Shown here in pieces: positions 7,849-17,741 of a stretch of DNA of 64,000 nucleotides. The notes under the pieces were generated by a model, which was not told the DNA's origin, searched no databases, and saw only the letters and a program-made list of their open reading frames with translations. This stretch comes from Pseudomonas cuatrocienegasensis (lineage in GTDB: Bacteria > Pseudomonadota > Gammaproteobacteria > Pseudomonadales > Pseudomonadaceae). Every line of letters begins with the position of its first letter. The first letter of the stretch is position 1. Made by a program: the position numbers and the translations under genes. The stretch is taken from the NCBI RefSeq assembly GCF_900110925.1, contig NZ_FOFP01000001.1:1-64000 (forward strand), written 5' to 3'.

Positions 7849-10800
7849 GCCTGAACGTCTCGTCCTGGTCGATCCGCAATCCAACCCCGGCCATCCTGCT
7901 GTTCATCCTGCTGACGTTCGCCGGCCTGATGGGGTTCGGCATGATGAAAATCCAGGAGTTTCCCGATATCGACCTGCCGGTGATCACTGTGACGGCCGAA
8001 TTGCCAGGCGCTTCGCCCTCACAGCTGGAAAACGATGTCGCGCGCAAGATAGAGGATTCCCTCGCAACGGTGCAGGGCGTCAAACATATCCAGAGCACCC
8101 TGACTGACGGTACTGCGGATATCTCGGTCGAGTTTCGCCTCGAGAAGTCGACCCAGGAAGCGCTGGACGATGTCCGCGATGCCGTGGCCCGGGTACGCGC
8201 CGATCTGCCGGCAGACCTGCGCGACCCGGTGATCAGAAAGGTGGTGATCTCCGGCTCGCCGATCCTCACGTATACGGTCGCTTCGACGCGCATGGATGAT
8301 GAAGCCCTGTCCTGGTTCGTCGACCACGACATCAGCAAGGCATTGCTTGCTGTGCCCGGCGTCGGCGCCGTCTCTCGGGTCGGCGGCGTCACCCGCGAGG
8401 TGCGTATTGCGCTGGATCCGGCGCAGCTGCTTGCGCTGAACACCACGGCCCTGGACATCTCGCGCCAGCTGCGTCAGGTGCAGCAGGAAGCCTCCGGCGG
8501 CCGGGCCTATCTTGGCGGCGGTGAGCAGATGGTGCGCACCATCGCCACCGTGCAGTCGGCTGAGGAGATTGCCAGGCTGGAAATCACCCTCAGCGATGGC
8601 AGGCGCGTCAGGCTCGACCAGGTTGCCAACGTCTCTGACACGGTCGCCGAGCCGCGCTCGGCCGCACTGTTGAATGGCCAGCCGGTAGTCGGTTTTGAAA
8701 TCGTCCGCGCCCGTGGCGCCGGTGAGGTGGACGTTGGCGAAGGCGTGCGTGCCGCGCTCGATGAGCTGAAAGCCAAGCACCCGGAAATCACCGTCACCGA
8801 AGCGTTCAACTCCGTTGACATGGTGGTGGAGAACTACGATGGCTCGATGCGCCTGCTTTATGAAGGGGCGGCGCTCGCCGTGCTGGTGGTGTTTCTCTTC
8901 CTGCGCGACTGGCGGGCGACTTTTGTCGTCGCCGTGGCGTTGCCGTTGTCGGCGATCCCGACCTTCGCGGTGATGTACTGGATGGGCTTCACCCTCAATA
9001 CCGTAACGCTGCTGTCCTTGTCCCTGGTGATCGGCATTCTGGTGGACGACGCGATTGTCGAGATCGAAAACATCGCGCGCCATATACGTCAGGGCAAGAC
9101 GCCTTACCAGGCCGCGATGGAGGCGGCCGACGAGATCGGCCTGGCGGTTGTCGCGACCACCTTCACCCTGATTGCGGTGTTTCTGCCCACCGCGTTTATG
9201 AGCGGTACGGTCGGCAAGTTCTTCGTCCAGTTCGGTTGGACGGCGGCAATCGCGGTGTTCTTCTCGCTGCTCGTCGCGCGCATGCTCACGCCGATGATGG
9301 CGGCTTACCTGTTGCGGGCACCGAAGCAGCAGGCGGAAAAGCCCTCGCGCTGGATAAGCCTGTACCTGGTCTGGGCGCGCTGGTGCCTGCGCCACCGCGC
9401 GCTGACGGTCACGGCGGCAGCGGCATTTTTCGTCGGTGGGTTGCTGCTCGCGTCGTCTTTGCCGGGCACCTTTATTCCGCCCGATGACAATTGGCAGACC
9501 CAGGTCACCCTGACGCTCGCCCCCGGCAGCACGCTGGACGACAGCCTCGTGCTTGCCGAGCGCGCGCGCAGGATCATCGAGCACAACCAGCAGGTAAAGA
9601 TGGTGTACACCAGCATCGGCGCAAGCGCGACCAGTGGCGACCCTATAAACGCCTCTGGAAGCTCCGCTGGAGATGTGCGCACGGCGCTGCTGACGCTGAA
9701 CATGACGCACCGCGAGGAGCGCCCTGGGCTGACCAAGCAGCAGATCGAAAGCCAGCTGCGCGAAGCCCTGGCCGTATTGCCTGGCGTGCGCGTCAAGGTT
9801 GGCATGGGCGACTCGGAAAACTATGTGCTGGTGCTGGCGGGCGAAGACGGTCGGGTACTGAGCCGTCACGCGCAGCAGGTGGAGCGCGAGTTGCGCACCA
9901 TTCCTGGGGTGGGCGCAGTGACATCGACGGCCAGCCTGGTGCGCCCCGAGCTGATCGTACGGCCCGATTTTGCCCGTGCGGCCGATCTTGGTGTTACCTC
10001 GGCCGCGATCGCCGACACCCTGCGTGTCGCCACGACCGGTGATTACGATCAGGAGCTGGCCAAACTGAGCTTCAGCGAACGGCAGGTGCCCGTGGTCGTA
10101 CGGCTTAGCGATGCCGCACGCGGCGACTTCGAGATGCTCAAGCGCCTCCCGGTACCCGGCGCGCGCGGCCCGGTGCCGCTGGAAAATGTCGCGACGCTGG
10201 AGATCGGCAGTGGCCCTGCAGAAATTGCCCGCTATGACCGCATGCGCAACATCAACTTCGAGATTGAGCTCAACGGCGAAGCACTGGGCACTATCGAGCA
10301 GGCGGTGCTGGCGCTGCCCAGCTTGCAGAACATGCCGGCGGGCGTGATACAGAGCGCCAGTGGCGATGCCGAAGCGATGGGCGAGCTGGCCATGGGTTTC
10401 GGGCTGGCCATGCTGACGGGGGTGGTGTGCATCTACATGGTCTTGGTGCTGCTGCTGAAGGACTTTATGCAGCCGCTGACCATTCTGGCCGCGCCCATGC
10501 TGTCGATCCCTGGCGCGTTCGTGGCCCTGTTTCTTAGCGCAACCGCGATATCGATGCCGTCGATGATCGGCCTGATCATGCTGATGGGCATCGCCACCAA
10601 GAACTCGATTCTGCTGATCGACTACATCATCCTCGCGCGCCGCGACTACGGCCTGGCGCGGTGGGACGCGATTATCGACGCCTGCAGCAAGCGCGCCCGG
10701 CCCATCATCATGACGACCATTGCCATGGGCGCGGGGATGTTGCCGGTTGCCCTCGGCGTGGGCGCTGATCCGAGTTTCCGCTCACCCATGGCGATTGTCG

Positions 10801-10952
10801 TGATCGGCGGGCTGATGACCTCGACCCTGTTGAGTCTGCTGGTGATCCCGGTGGTCTTTACCTACCTGGATGACGTCGCGCAGTGGCTGCGCCAACGCAC
10901 ACGTAGCTCACGGGAACATTCGTCATTGAACGAACGTGACCAGCCGGTATAG
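7845..10952 (+). CDS. RND-family proton-driven efflux permease
   Basis: At 1035 residues this is full length for an HAE1-type RND pump. It has twelve predicted transmembrane segments and two large periplasmic loops. The N-terminus has FPDIDLPVITVTAELPGASP. The proton-relay pair is D401-D402 in GILVDDAIVEIEN, and the matching TM10 lysine is K919 in GIATKNSILLID, so the relay looks intact. It is the last gene of an outer membrane factor-adaptor-pump operon. The family exports drugs, detergents or solvents using the proton gradient. It is not a close match to MexB or MexF from memory, so no gene symbol is given. Confidence 0.93.
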   Translation: MSLNVSSWSIRNPTPAILLFILLTFAGLMGFGMMKIQEFPDIDLPVITVTAELPGASPSQLENDVARKIEDSLATVQGVKHIQSTLTDGTADISVEFRLEKSTQEALDDVRDAVARVRADLPADLRDPVIRKVVISGSPILTYTVASTRMDDEALSWFVDHDISKALLAVPGVGAVSRVGGVTREVRIALDPAQLLALNTTALDISRQLRQVQQEASGGRAYLGGGEQMVRTIATVQSAEEIARLEITLSDGRRVRLDQVANVSDTVAEPRSAALLNGQPVVGFEIVRARGAGEVDVGEGVRAALDELKAKHPEITVTEAFNSVDMVVENYDGSMRLLYEGAALAVLVVFLFLRDWRATFVVAVALPLSAIPTFAVMYWMGFTLNTVTLLSLSLVIGILVDDAIVEIENIARHIRQGKTPYQAAMEAADEIGLAVVATTFTLIAVFLPTAFMSGTVGKFFVQFGWTAAIAVFFSLLVARMLTPMMAAYLLRAPKQQAEKPSRWISLYLVWARWCLRHRALTVTAAAAFFVGGLLLASSLPGTFIPPDDNWQTQVTLTLAPGSTLDDSLVLAERARRIIEHNQQVKMVYTSIGASATSGDPINASGSSAGDVRTALLTLNMTHREERPGLTKQQIESQLREALAVLPGVRVKVGMGDSENYVLVLAGEDGRVLSRHAQQVERELRTIPGVGAVTSTASLVRPELIVRPDFARAADLGVTSAAIADTLRVATTGDYDQELAKLSFSERQVPVVVRLSDAARGDFEMLKRLPVPGARGPVPLENVATLEIGSGPAEIARYDRMRNINFEIELNGEALGTIEQAVLALPSLQNMPAGVIQSASGDAEAMGELAMGFGLAMLTGVVCIYMVLVLLLKDFMQPLTILAAPMLSIPGAFVALFLSATAISMPSMIGLIMLMGIATKNSILLIDYIILARRDYGLARWDAIIDACSKRARPIIMTTIAMGAGMLPVALGVGADPSFRSPMAIVVIGGLMTSTLLSLLVIPVVFTYLDDVAQWLRQRTRSSREHSSLNERDQPV

Positions 10953-10970
10953 CGACCATGGCGTCGGAGG

Positions 10971-11360
10971 TCAGTTATAAACACTCTTATGCCAACAGCA
11001 TCGGAGCAAGGCGCGATCCAGGCGCACTGCTGGAAACAGGTTCAGATTGAGTTCGCGTTGCCACTGCGCGTCGTCCAGCGCTGCGAAGCCGCCGCCGGGT
11101 GCTGACGAACCACCCAGGACGTGGACGAGGATGTCCACACTGCCCAGCCGTTGCTTCGCTGCGGTTACCAGTGTTGCGCAGCCTTTCGGGGTCGAGAGGT
11201 CGGCCTGCACGAACAGCTCGGCCGGCAGCTCGCTGTTTGCCTGCCGAGCCGAGGTCAGCACCTTGGCGCCCTCGGCGAGGAACAGCTCGACCACCGCGCG
11301 GCCGACGCCTTTGGTGCCGCCTGTTACCAGAACTCGCTTACCGCTCAGATCGAGGTTCAT
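10971..11360 (-). pseudogene. Short-chain dehydrogenase/reductase remnant (N-terminal half only)
   Basis: The first 110 or so residues are a normal SDR start: cofactor motif TGGTKGVGRAV at about residue 14, DLSTPKG, and HVLGGSSAPGGGF. The frame ends after only 129 residues, against about 250 in the family. The catalytic Tyr-x3-Lys and the C-terminal half are missing. Near 11010 the sequence shifts out of frame: another frame would give the expected LLPML. Shortly afterwards it runs into the end of the convergent pump gene. It overlaps the SnoaL-like gene by four bases. I read it as a deletion product without enzyme activity. Confidence 0.7.
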
Positions 11361-11686
11361 GGCGCAATCTCCAGTGAGCGGATCTGGCCGTTCTGCAGCA
11401 GAAACACATGATTCAGCTGCACCGGGCTGCCAGGGAAGTTACCGACCAAACGTGCCGTGACGCTCAGCGTGTCGTCTCTCTGCGTCGCCGCCAGCGGCTC
11501 GACGCTATAGGTGAATGCCTGGCGGGCTTCCTGTTGCCAGGTTTCGATGGCGGCAATGCCCTGGTGCGTGCGGTTTTCGTCGGTCACCCTGGCGTCCGCG
11601 TAGAAGCAGGCGGCAAGGCGCGAGATGTCGCCGCCATTGCTGACATCGAAGTAGGTCTGTACGGCGTCAGGCAGTTGCAGGTTCAT
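11357..11686 (-). CDS. SnoaL-like/NTF2-superfamily protein
   Basis: With the start at 11686 (AGGAG upstream) the protein has 109 residues. It shows the cone-fold pattern of SnoaL-like proteins: AVQTYFDVSNGGDISRLAACFYADARVTDENRTHQGIAAIETW, then a beta-rich half ending GQIRSLEIAP. Such proteins act as isomerases, hydratases or ligand-binding partners. It heads a two-gene operon with the broken SDR and is divergent from a LysR-type gene that probably controls it. In related genomes the SDR would be the enzyme partner; its loss here may leave this gene without its pathway (inference). Confidence 0.75.
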   Translation of the reverse strand: MNLQLPDAVQTYFDVSNGGDISRLAACFYADARVTDENRTHQGIAAIETWQQEARQAFTYSVEPLAATQRDDTLSVTARLVGNFPGSPVQLNHVFLLQNGQIRSLEIAP

Positions 11687-11803
11687 GGCCTGATCTCCTC
11701 TCACAGTGGGTTGGGATTCACGACTGTGATCTTGCCGCTCGACGGATACTTTGCTCAACTGGGATAGAAGTTAATGACCTATCCCGAATTTCAGGACAAT
11801 TGC

Positions 11804-12712
11804 ATGGCAGACCCGCGCCTGGGCCTTAATGAGCTGGAAGCCGGGCTGGCCGTGGCCCGCCGCGCCTCGTTTCGGCAGGCGGCTATCGACCTTGATGTTT
11901 CGACTACGGCATTGAGCAACACCATTGCCAAACTGGAGGCGAGTCTCGAAACGCGGTTGTTCAATCGCACCACCCGCAGCGTGTCGCTGACCGAGGCGGG
12001 CACCCTGTACCTGCAGCAGGTCGGGCCGGCATTGCAGGACGTGCGGGCAGCGCTGGAAGCCGTGCGCTCGCATAATGCCGGGCCATCTGGCGTGTTGCGC
12101 ATCAATGCGTTCGCCAGTGCCGCTCGCGCCGCATTGCTGCCGCTGGTGCTGGAGTTTCTGCAGCGTTACCCGAAGGTGCATATCGACCTGGTGACTGAAG
12201 GCCGCCTGGTGGACATAGTCGCGGACGGTTTCGATCTCGGTGTACGGTCCGCGAGTCTGGTGCCCAGCGATATGATCGTGATCCCCCTTGGCCAACCGCA
12301 ACGCTACGCTGTGGTTGGTTCGCCCGCGTACTTCGAGCAGCATGGCCGGCCTCTTACGCCAGCCGATCTGCTCCACCATCAGTGCCTACGTATCCGGCTG
12401 CCGAATGGCGCGATCTTCCCCTGGCATTTTGAACGGGCGGGCGAGGTGACCCGGTTGGATATAAGCGGGCCGCTGACCCTTGATGAGTCCAGTGTTGCCA
12501 AGACCGTGGTGCAGGCAGGTGTGGGGCTGGGCTTTTTCCTGGAGCAGGATGTGCTGGCTGAAATCGAGGCTGGGCAGTTCGAGCGCGTACTGGAAGACTG
12601 GACTCCACCCCGAGACAATCTGTGCCTGTACTACCCGAACCGTCGCAACCCCTCCGCAGCGCTCAAGGCATTTACCGCTCTGGCGCGCGGCAATCTGCCC
12701 AGCAAAGACTAA
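11804..12712 (+). CDS. LysR-type transcriptional regulator (divergent from SnoaL/SDR pair)
   Basis: The winged HTH is at the N-terminus ([46 protein letters not shown]), followed by the two-lobed effector domain ([35 protein letters not shown]). I prefer the ATG at 11804, which has AGGA seven bases upstream; an in-frame ATG at 11774 would add ten residues. The divergent arrangement with the SnoaL-like/SDR operon, with about 117 bases between start codons, is the usual LysR target layout. It is the first of three consecutive LysR genes. Confidence 0.9.
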   Translation: MADPRLGLNELEAGLAVARRASFRQAAIDLDVSTTALSNTIAKLEASLETRLFNRTTRSVSLTEAGTLYLQQVGPALQDVRAALEAVRSHNAGPSGVLRINAFASAARAALLPLVLEFLQRYPKVHIDLVTEGRLVDIVADGFDLGVRSASLVPSDMIVIPLGQPQRYAVVGSPAYFEQHGRPLTPADLLHHQCLRIRLPNGAIFPWHFERAGEVTRLDISGPLTLDESSVAKTVVQAGVGLGFFLEQDVLAEIEAGQFERVLEDWTPPRDNLCLYYPNRRNPSAALKAFTALARGNLPSKD

Positions 12713-12826
12713 CGGTGGTAATACGCCTGTCTGTCCGCAGCTGTCTGCTGGTAGGCGGCGCGCAAACGCTCCGTCAGTTGCGTTTTATGCAATTCTTAAC
12801 GCCAATCTCGACGTCGGGCGGTGACT

Positions 12827-13741
12827 GTGGACAGGTTTCAGGAGATGAAGGTGCTGCTGGCCGTTGCCGAGGCGCAAAGCTTTGCCGGTGGCGCGAGGCT
12901 GGTGGGCATGTCGCCGCCCAGCGTGACCCGGGTAATTGCCGGGCTGGAGAAGCGGCTGGGCACGCTGTTGCTGGCGCGCAGCACACGCAGCCTGCGCCTG
13001 ACCGAGGCAGGCCGGCGCTATGTCGAAGACTGCAAACGCATCCTGCTGGAGCTGGAAGAGGCCGAGGAGTTGGCCACTGGCAGCAGTATTCGTGCGCGGG
13101 GCAACCTGACGGTGACGGCGCCGGTGATGTTCGGTGAGCTGTATCTGATTCCGCTGATTACCGAGTACTTGTCGGCGCATCCGCAGGTGGCGATCAACGC
13201 GCTGTTGGTGGACCGCCTGGTGAATATGGTCGAGGAGGGCGTGGACGTCGCCATCCGCATTGGCCAGTTGCCGGAAACCGGCTTGCAGGCCATCAAGGTC
13301 GGGCATATCCGTCCGGTCATCTGCGCTGCTCCGGCCTTTCTCGAGCGCTTTGGTCGGCCGCAAGAGCCCAAGGATTTACTGGCGGCTCCTGTGGTGATGT
13401 CCTCGGCCAGCAGCCTGCTTACCGACTGGCAATTCAACCTGGGCACCAGCGCTCTTACCCTGCATCCCAAACCGCGGCTGATGGTGAGTTCCAATCAGGC
13501 GGCAATCAATGCTGCGTGCCTGGGCTGGGGGCTGACGCGGGTGCTGTCGTATCAGGTAGCCGAGTTGGTCGCGAAAGGGGAGCTGGAGATCATCCTCGAT
13601 AGCTTTGAGGCGGCAGCGATACCGGTGCATGTGCTCTATCAAGGTGGCGGACGAGTGCCGGCCAAGGTGCGCACTTTTGTCGACTTTTGTGCCGGCCGCT
13701 TCCTGCAGGATCCCGCGCTGCAGCGGGGCGGGGGTGCTTAA
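12827..13741 (+). CDS. LysR-type transcriptional regulator
   Basis: This product of about 304 residues begins MDRFQEMKVLLAVAEAQSFAGGARLVGMSPPSVTRVIAGLEKRLG if the GTG at 12827 is used; a GTG two codons earlier is equally possible. The effector domain carries RGNLTVTAPVMFGELYLIPLITEYLSAHP, the signature of the DsdC/YhjC-like LysR branch that often regulates neighbouring oxidoreductases or GSTs. The third LysR gene begins three bases after its stop. No divergent target is present, so it may act on the downstream GST/reductase genes or elsewhere. Confidence 0.9.
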   Translation: MDRFQEMKVLLAVAEAQSFAGGARLVGMSPPSVTRVIAGLEKRLGTLLLARSTRSLRLTEAGRRYVEDCKRILLELEEAEELATGSSIRARGNLTVTAPVMFGELYLIPLITEYLSAHPQVAINALLVDRLVNMVEEGVDVAIRIGQLPETGLQAIKVGHIRPVICAAPAFLERFGRPQEPKDLLAAPVVMSSASSLLTDWQFNLGTSALTLHPKPRLMVSSNQAAINAACLGWGLTRVLSYQVAELVAKGELEIILDSFEAAAIPVHVLYQGGGRVPAKVRTFVDFCAGRFLQDPALQRGGGA

Positions 13742-13744
13742 CCC

Positions 13745-14647
13745 GTGAGCCGCTATCGCCAGATGCAGGTGTTCGACGCCGTGGTGCAAGCCGGCAGCCT
13801 GGCAGCGGCCGCGCGTCAGCTAAACCACTCGCCCGCGACCATCATGCGTAGCGTCGCCTTGCTGGAATCACGCCTGAACAACACCCTGCTGATTCGCGGG
13901 CCGCGTGGTGTCGAGCTGAGCCCATCGGGCGAACTCTTTGCTGTCAGCTGTCGGCAGATCCTCGAACAAACCGCGGTTGCCGAACGCTCCGCTGCCGGCT
14001 TGCATGCTAGCCCTGCCGGGCAGTTGAGCGTGTCACTGCCGATGCTGATGGATCAGCAGGTATTCACAGCAATCGCCCTCGACTATCTCGCGGCATTTCC
14101 CGAGGTGCAGCTGGTCACCCGGGCCAGCGAAGGCGTGCCCAAGCTGCTTGAGGAGAACATTGATGTCGCCCTGGTGGTGGGCCATTTGCCGAACTCTTCC
14201 GGGTTCGCCATGCCGGTGGGCAGGGTGCGGCCGATTGTCTGCGCCTCTCCCACGTACCTGGCCAAGTGGGGGCGCCCGCAGATACCCGACGACCTCAAAG
14301 TGCACCGTAGCGTGCTGACTACGGCCGACGGCCCGCAAAACGAATGGCGCTTTCGCTATGAGCGCACCACACGCCTGGTGAAGCCCACGCCAGTGCTGAC
14401 CTGCACCACCCAGCGCGCCGCTATCCATGCTGCGACCCTAGGGCTGGGCCTGATTCGCTGCATGAGCTACGAGGCGCACCATGAGCTGCAGAACGGCTTG
14501 CTTGAGCCCGTATTGAGCGACTTTGCCAGCGAGGATCTGCCCGTGCAGCTGATCTACCGCGATGGCCGCCGTGCCGAGGCGCGGGTGCGCACCTTTATCG
14601 ATTTTGCCACGCCCAGGCTGCGCGCTCATCCGGCATTTATTGGCTGA
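13745..14647 (+). CDS. LysR-type transcriptional regulator, paralogous to the preceding one
   Basis: The 300-residue protein starts at a GTG three bases after the previous stop, so translation is probably coupled. The HTH is [30 protein letters not shown], and the effector domain follows the same plan as its neighbour ([72 protein letters not shown]). The shared architecture and abutting positions suggest an old tandem duplication. It lies 161 bases upstream of the GST gene, which may be the target. Confidence 0.9.
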   Translation: MSRYRQMQVFDAVVQAGSLAAAARQLNHSPATIMRSVALLESRLNNTLLIRGPRGVELSPSGELFAVSCRQILEQTAVAERSAAGLHASPAGQLSVSLPMLMDQQVFTAIALDYLAAFPEVQLVTRASEGVPKLLEENIDVALVVGHLPNSSGFAMPVGRVRPIVCASPTYLAKWGRPQIPDDLKVHRSVLTTADGPQNEWRFRYERTTRLVKPTPVLTCTTQRAAIHAATLGLGLIRCMSYEAHHELQNGLLEPVLSDFASEDLPVQLIYRDGRRAEARVRTFIDFATPRLRAHPAFIG

Positions 14648-14808
14648 CGCCGCGCGCTTGTCACCTCAGCGCACAGCCGCATTCTTTTAGAAAACGAAAT
14701 TATGCATTGCTCTGCATGGGGATTCTGCTTGGCCGCGAGCGGGTGCAGCATGGGTCTACCAGCGCAACAAGCTGCGCTGACATCCCTAACCCGATGCGGA
14801 GCCACCCC

Positions 14809-15438
14809 ATGTCTCAACCAGCCATCAAGCTCTATCACGTCCCTCTTTCAGGCCATGCCCATCGCGTCGAACTGATGCTGTCACTGCTGCAGCTGCCCAC
14901 CGAGCTGGTGTTTGTCGACATGCCCAATGGCGCCCATAAAAAGCCTGAGTTCCTCGCGCTCAACGCTTTTGGGCAGGTGCCGGTTATCGATGACAACGGC
15001 ACCATTCTCAGCGACTCGAATGCCATTCTGGTTTATCTGGCGAAGAAATATGGCGACGGTAAGTGGCTGGCTGAAGAGCCTCTTGCTGCTGCGCGCATTC
15101 AGCGCTGGCTGTCGGTGGCGGCTGGTCAACTGGCTTACGGCCCTGCATCTGCGCGGCTGATCACGGTGTTCGGTGCGCCATTGAATGCCGAGGAAGTGAT
15201 CGCGCGCTCCCACGCCCTGCTCAAGGTGATGGACGGCGAACTGGCCAGCACGCCTTTCCTGGCAGGCGATACGGCCACCCTCGCCGATATCGCCAACTAC
15301 ACCTACATTGCCCATGCACCGGAAGGCAATGTTTCGCTGCAGGCCTACCCGAACGTGCTCGCCTGGCTGGAGCGGGTAGAAGCACTACCAGGTTTTGTGC
15401 CCATGCAGCGTACTGCTGCCGGTTTGCAAACCCTCTGA
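14809..15438 (+). CDS. Glutathione S-transferase family protein
   Basis: The ATG at 14809 is preceded by GGAG and gives 209 residues. The N-terminal thioredoxin-like domain contains [21 protein letters not shown], the cis-Pro segment [29 protein letters not shown] and glutathione-contact residues typical of beta/theta-like GSTs. The all-helical C-terminal domain includes [24 protein letters not shown]. It precedes a flavin/2Fe-2S fusion reductase by 51 bases on the same strand and follows two LysR genes. It probably works in conjugation or reduction of electrophiles in the cytoplasm. Confidence 0.9.
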   Translation: MSQPAIKLYHVPLSGHAHRVELMLSLLQLPTELVFVDMPNGAHKKPEFLALNAFGQVPVIDDNGTILSDSNAILVYLAKKYGDGKWLAEEPLAAARIQRWLSVAAGQLAYGPASARLITVFGAPLNAEEVIARSHALLKVMDGELASTPFLAGDTATLADIANYTYIAHAPEGNVSLQAYPNVLAWLERVEALPGFVPMQRTAAGLQTL

Positions 15439-15489
15439 GCCCGTACTGGCTGCCGGGTTTTCCGGTAGCCCTTTCGAGGAGCGCATTGC

Positions 15490-17544
15490 ATGGATCATCT
15501 GCCCAAACACCGCCGCTCACCCTGGCATGCCGGGGAAAAACAGCTTCAGGAGCGCTACAGCGTTTCCGAGCGCATGGAGGTTATCGGGCAGAAGGTCATT
15601 CGCGACTACATGCCTGAGCAACATCGTGAGTTTTATCAGCAGTTGCCCTTTATGCTGGTCGGCGCGGTCGATGCACAGCAGCGGCCCTGGGCGACCTTGC
15701 TTGAGGGGCCGGAAGGCTTCGTCACTTCGCCCGATCCGCAGCAGTTGCTAGTGGCCGTACAACCCGACGAGCAGGACCCGGCCGCTGCCGGCCTGCAACC
15801 CGGCCAGGCCATTGGCTTGCTCGGCATCGAGCTGCATACACGGCGGCGCAATCGCATCAACGGGGTGATCCAGCAGGTCTCTGCCGATGGCCTGGCCGTG
15901 GCGGTCGAGCACTCCTACGGCAATTGCCCCAAGTACATCCAGGCACGCGGCTATAGCCGCTTGCCGGAGCGGCTGAAGCACCGCGCCGCACGCGAGGATT
16001 TCACGGAGTTGAATGCCCGCACCACCGAGCTGATCCGCGCAGCGGACACCTTCTTTATCGCCAGTTACTTCGACCATGACGCGCACAGCCGCTCGGTGGA
16101 TGTCTCGCATCGCGGTGGCCGCGCCGGCTTTGTCAAAGTCGAGGGTAACCGCCTGACCATCCCCGATTACGCCGGCAACCTGTTCTTCAACACCCTGGGA
16201 AACCTGCAGGCCAATCCTGTCGCCGGCTTGCTGTTTGTCGATTTCGTCAGCGGCGACATGCTGCAACTTACCGGCCGTACCGAGCTGATTCTCGATGGCC
16301 CGATGATCACCGCGTTTGAAGGCGCCGAGCGTCTCTGGACCTTCGATGTCGAGCAGGCAGTATTACGCCCGGCAGCAACAGCGCTGCGTTGGGAATTTCA
16401 CGATTACGCACCGACCAGCCTGGCCACCGGCTCCTGGGCTGAGGCGGACGAGAAGCTGCGGCAGAACGAACAACGCCGGCAGTGGCAACAATGGCGTGTG
16501 ACCCAGATACAGCAAGAGAGCCAGGACATCCGCTCGTTGTTTATCCAGCCGCTGGATAAGGCCGCGGTGGCGTTTACCCCAGGCCAGCATATGCCGCTAC
16601 GCCTGCAAACACCTGACGCTGAGGCGCCGCTGATCCGCACCTACAGCGTCTCCAGCGCGCCGTCCGACGGGCATATCCGTATCAGCGTCAAGGCCCAGGG
16701 GCCGGCTTCGCATCATCTGCATAAGCATGTGCAGGTGGGCGATGTCCTGGAGGTTCGCCCGCCCATGGGCAGTTTCACCCTGATCGAGGAAACCGAGCGC
16801 CCCGTGGTGTTGATCGCGGCCGGGGTTGGCATCACGCCCTTGCTCTCGATGTTCCGGGAGCTGGCCGCGCAAACGCATCAATCCCAGCGCCAGGTACATC
16901 TGTTTCAAAGTGCCAGAACCCTGGAGGACCTGCCGTTCCAGGTAGAACTCAAGGCGCTGCAGCAACGCGATGCCGAACGCCTGCATCTCCATCGCGCCTT
17001 AAGCCGTCCGGGTGCGGATGCTGTGGCTGGCCGCGACTTTGAAATAACCGGCCGGCTCGACTTCGCCCAGGTCAAGGCGCGGTTGCCGCTGGATGACTAC
17101 GACTTTTACCTGTGCGGTCCTGGCAGCTTTCTGCAGAGCATGTACGACGGCCTGCGCGGGTTGAACATTGTTGATGAACGCATCCACGCCGAAGCCTTCG
17201 GCCCCTCGACATTGCAGCGCTTAGCGGTTGAACCGTTTGCTGCACCGGCCCAGTTACCCGCCGCCAGTGCCCCGGTACCGGTCTATTTCTCCTCGTCGGC
17301 GAAAGAGGCGCGCTGGACACCGGGCAGTGGCAGCTTGCTGGAGCTGGCGGAAAGCCGCGGTCTGAGCCCCGACTTCAGCTGCCGTGGCGGCTCGTGCGGT
17401 ACGTGCAAAACGCGCCTGATCAGCGGCAACGTGCATTACCCCAATCCCCCGGCACAGCTACCGGCGAGCGATAGTGTGCTGATCTGCTGCGCTGTACCGG
17501 CGCAGCAGGAAGGTGGTATCCAACCTCTGGTGCTTGAACTCTAG
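15490..17544 (+). CDS. PNPOx-like / ferredoxin reductase / 2Fe-2S ferredoxin fusion protein
   Basis: This 684-residue protein joins three modules. Residues about 50-320 form a split FMN-binding pyridoxamine-phosphate-oxidase-like barrel (LPFMLVGAVDAQQRPWATLL, NRLTIPDYAGNLFFNTLGNL). Residues about 335-565 form a ferredoxin-NADP reductase domain, with FAD motif RTYSVSSAP and pyridine nucleotide motif GVGITPLLSMF. Residues about 590-684 are a plant-type ferredoxin with Cys ligands C631, C636, C639 and C666 or C667. The layout predicts NAD(P)H to flavin to Fe-S electron flow. The RBS GAGGAG supports the start. It follows the GST gene and probably belongs to the same detoxification operon. The substrate is unknown. 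Confidence 0.88.
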   Translation: MDHLPKHRRSPWHAGEKQLQERYSVSERMEVIGQKVIRDYMPEQHREFYQQLPFMLVGAVDAQQRPWATLLEGPEGFVTSPDPQQLLVAVQPDEQDPAAAGLQPGQAIGLLGIELHTRRRNRINGVIQQVSADGLAVAVEHSYGNCPKYIQARGYSRLPERLKHRAAREDFTELNARTTELIRAADTFFIASYFDHDAHSRSVDVSHRGGRAGFVKVEGNRLTIPDYAGNLFFNTLGNLQANPVAGLLFVDFVSGDMLQLTGRTELILDGPMITAFEGAERLWTFDVEQAVLRPAATALRWEFHDYAPTSLATGSWAEADEKLRQNEQRRQWQQWRVTQIQQESQDIRSLFIQPLDKAAVAFTPGQHMPLRLQTPDAEAPLIRTYSVSSAPSDGHIRISVKAQGPASHHLHKHVQVGDVLEVRPPMGSFTLIEETERPVVLIAAGVGITPLLSMFRELAAQTHQSQRQVHLFQSARTLEDLPFQVELKALQQRDAERLHLHRALSRPGADAVAGRDFEITGRLDFAQVKARLPLDDYDFYLCGPGSFLQSMYDGLRGLNIVDERIHAEAFGPSTLQRLAVEPFAAPAQLPAASAPVPVYFSSSAKEARWTPGSGSLLELAESRGLSPDFSCRGGSCGTCKTRLISGNVHYPNPPAQLPASDSVLICCAVPAQQEGGIQPLVLEL

Positions 17545-17555
17545 TGTCGCGACAC
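17544..17555. promoter_or_regulatory. Perfect 12-bp palindrome after the fusion reductase gene
   Basis: GTGTCGCGACAC overlaps the stop codon of the preceding gene and is a perfect palindrome. It lacks a T-tract and is too short for a terminator. It may be a regulator site for the DUF1348 gene 190 bases downstream, or chance. Confidence 0.25.
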
Positions 17556-17741
17556 GAATCATCTGTTGCTTTTTGTAGTAGCGAAGGGGGCGCCTAGCCT
17601 TTATTCGCGATAAATCGTTAAAGCGCTGCAGTGTTGCGGCTAAAGCGGAGCGCCGCCCGGCCCATCCTGCGTACCGACATTTCATGGTTGACGCGATACT
17701 AGCCGGCTATTCCCTCTCTCAAAAAAACAGGAGCCACCGTC

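Noticed and set aside
8019..9869. 616-codon open frame on the minus strand opposite the first RND pump gene
   Set aside because: It is a GC-skew shadow of the pump gene: the composition is His-, Arg- and Gln-rich with no domain, and the plus strand encodes a clear RND permease.
10971..11360. The short SDR as a complete small protein
   Set aside because: It lacks the catalytic Tyr-x3-Lys and half of the fold, and another frame restores family residues at the break, so a broken gene fits better.
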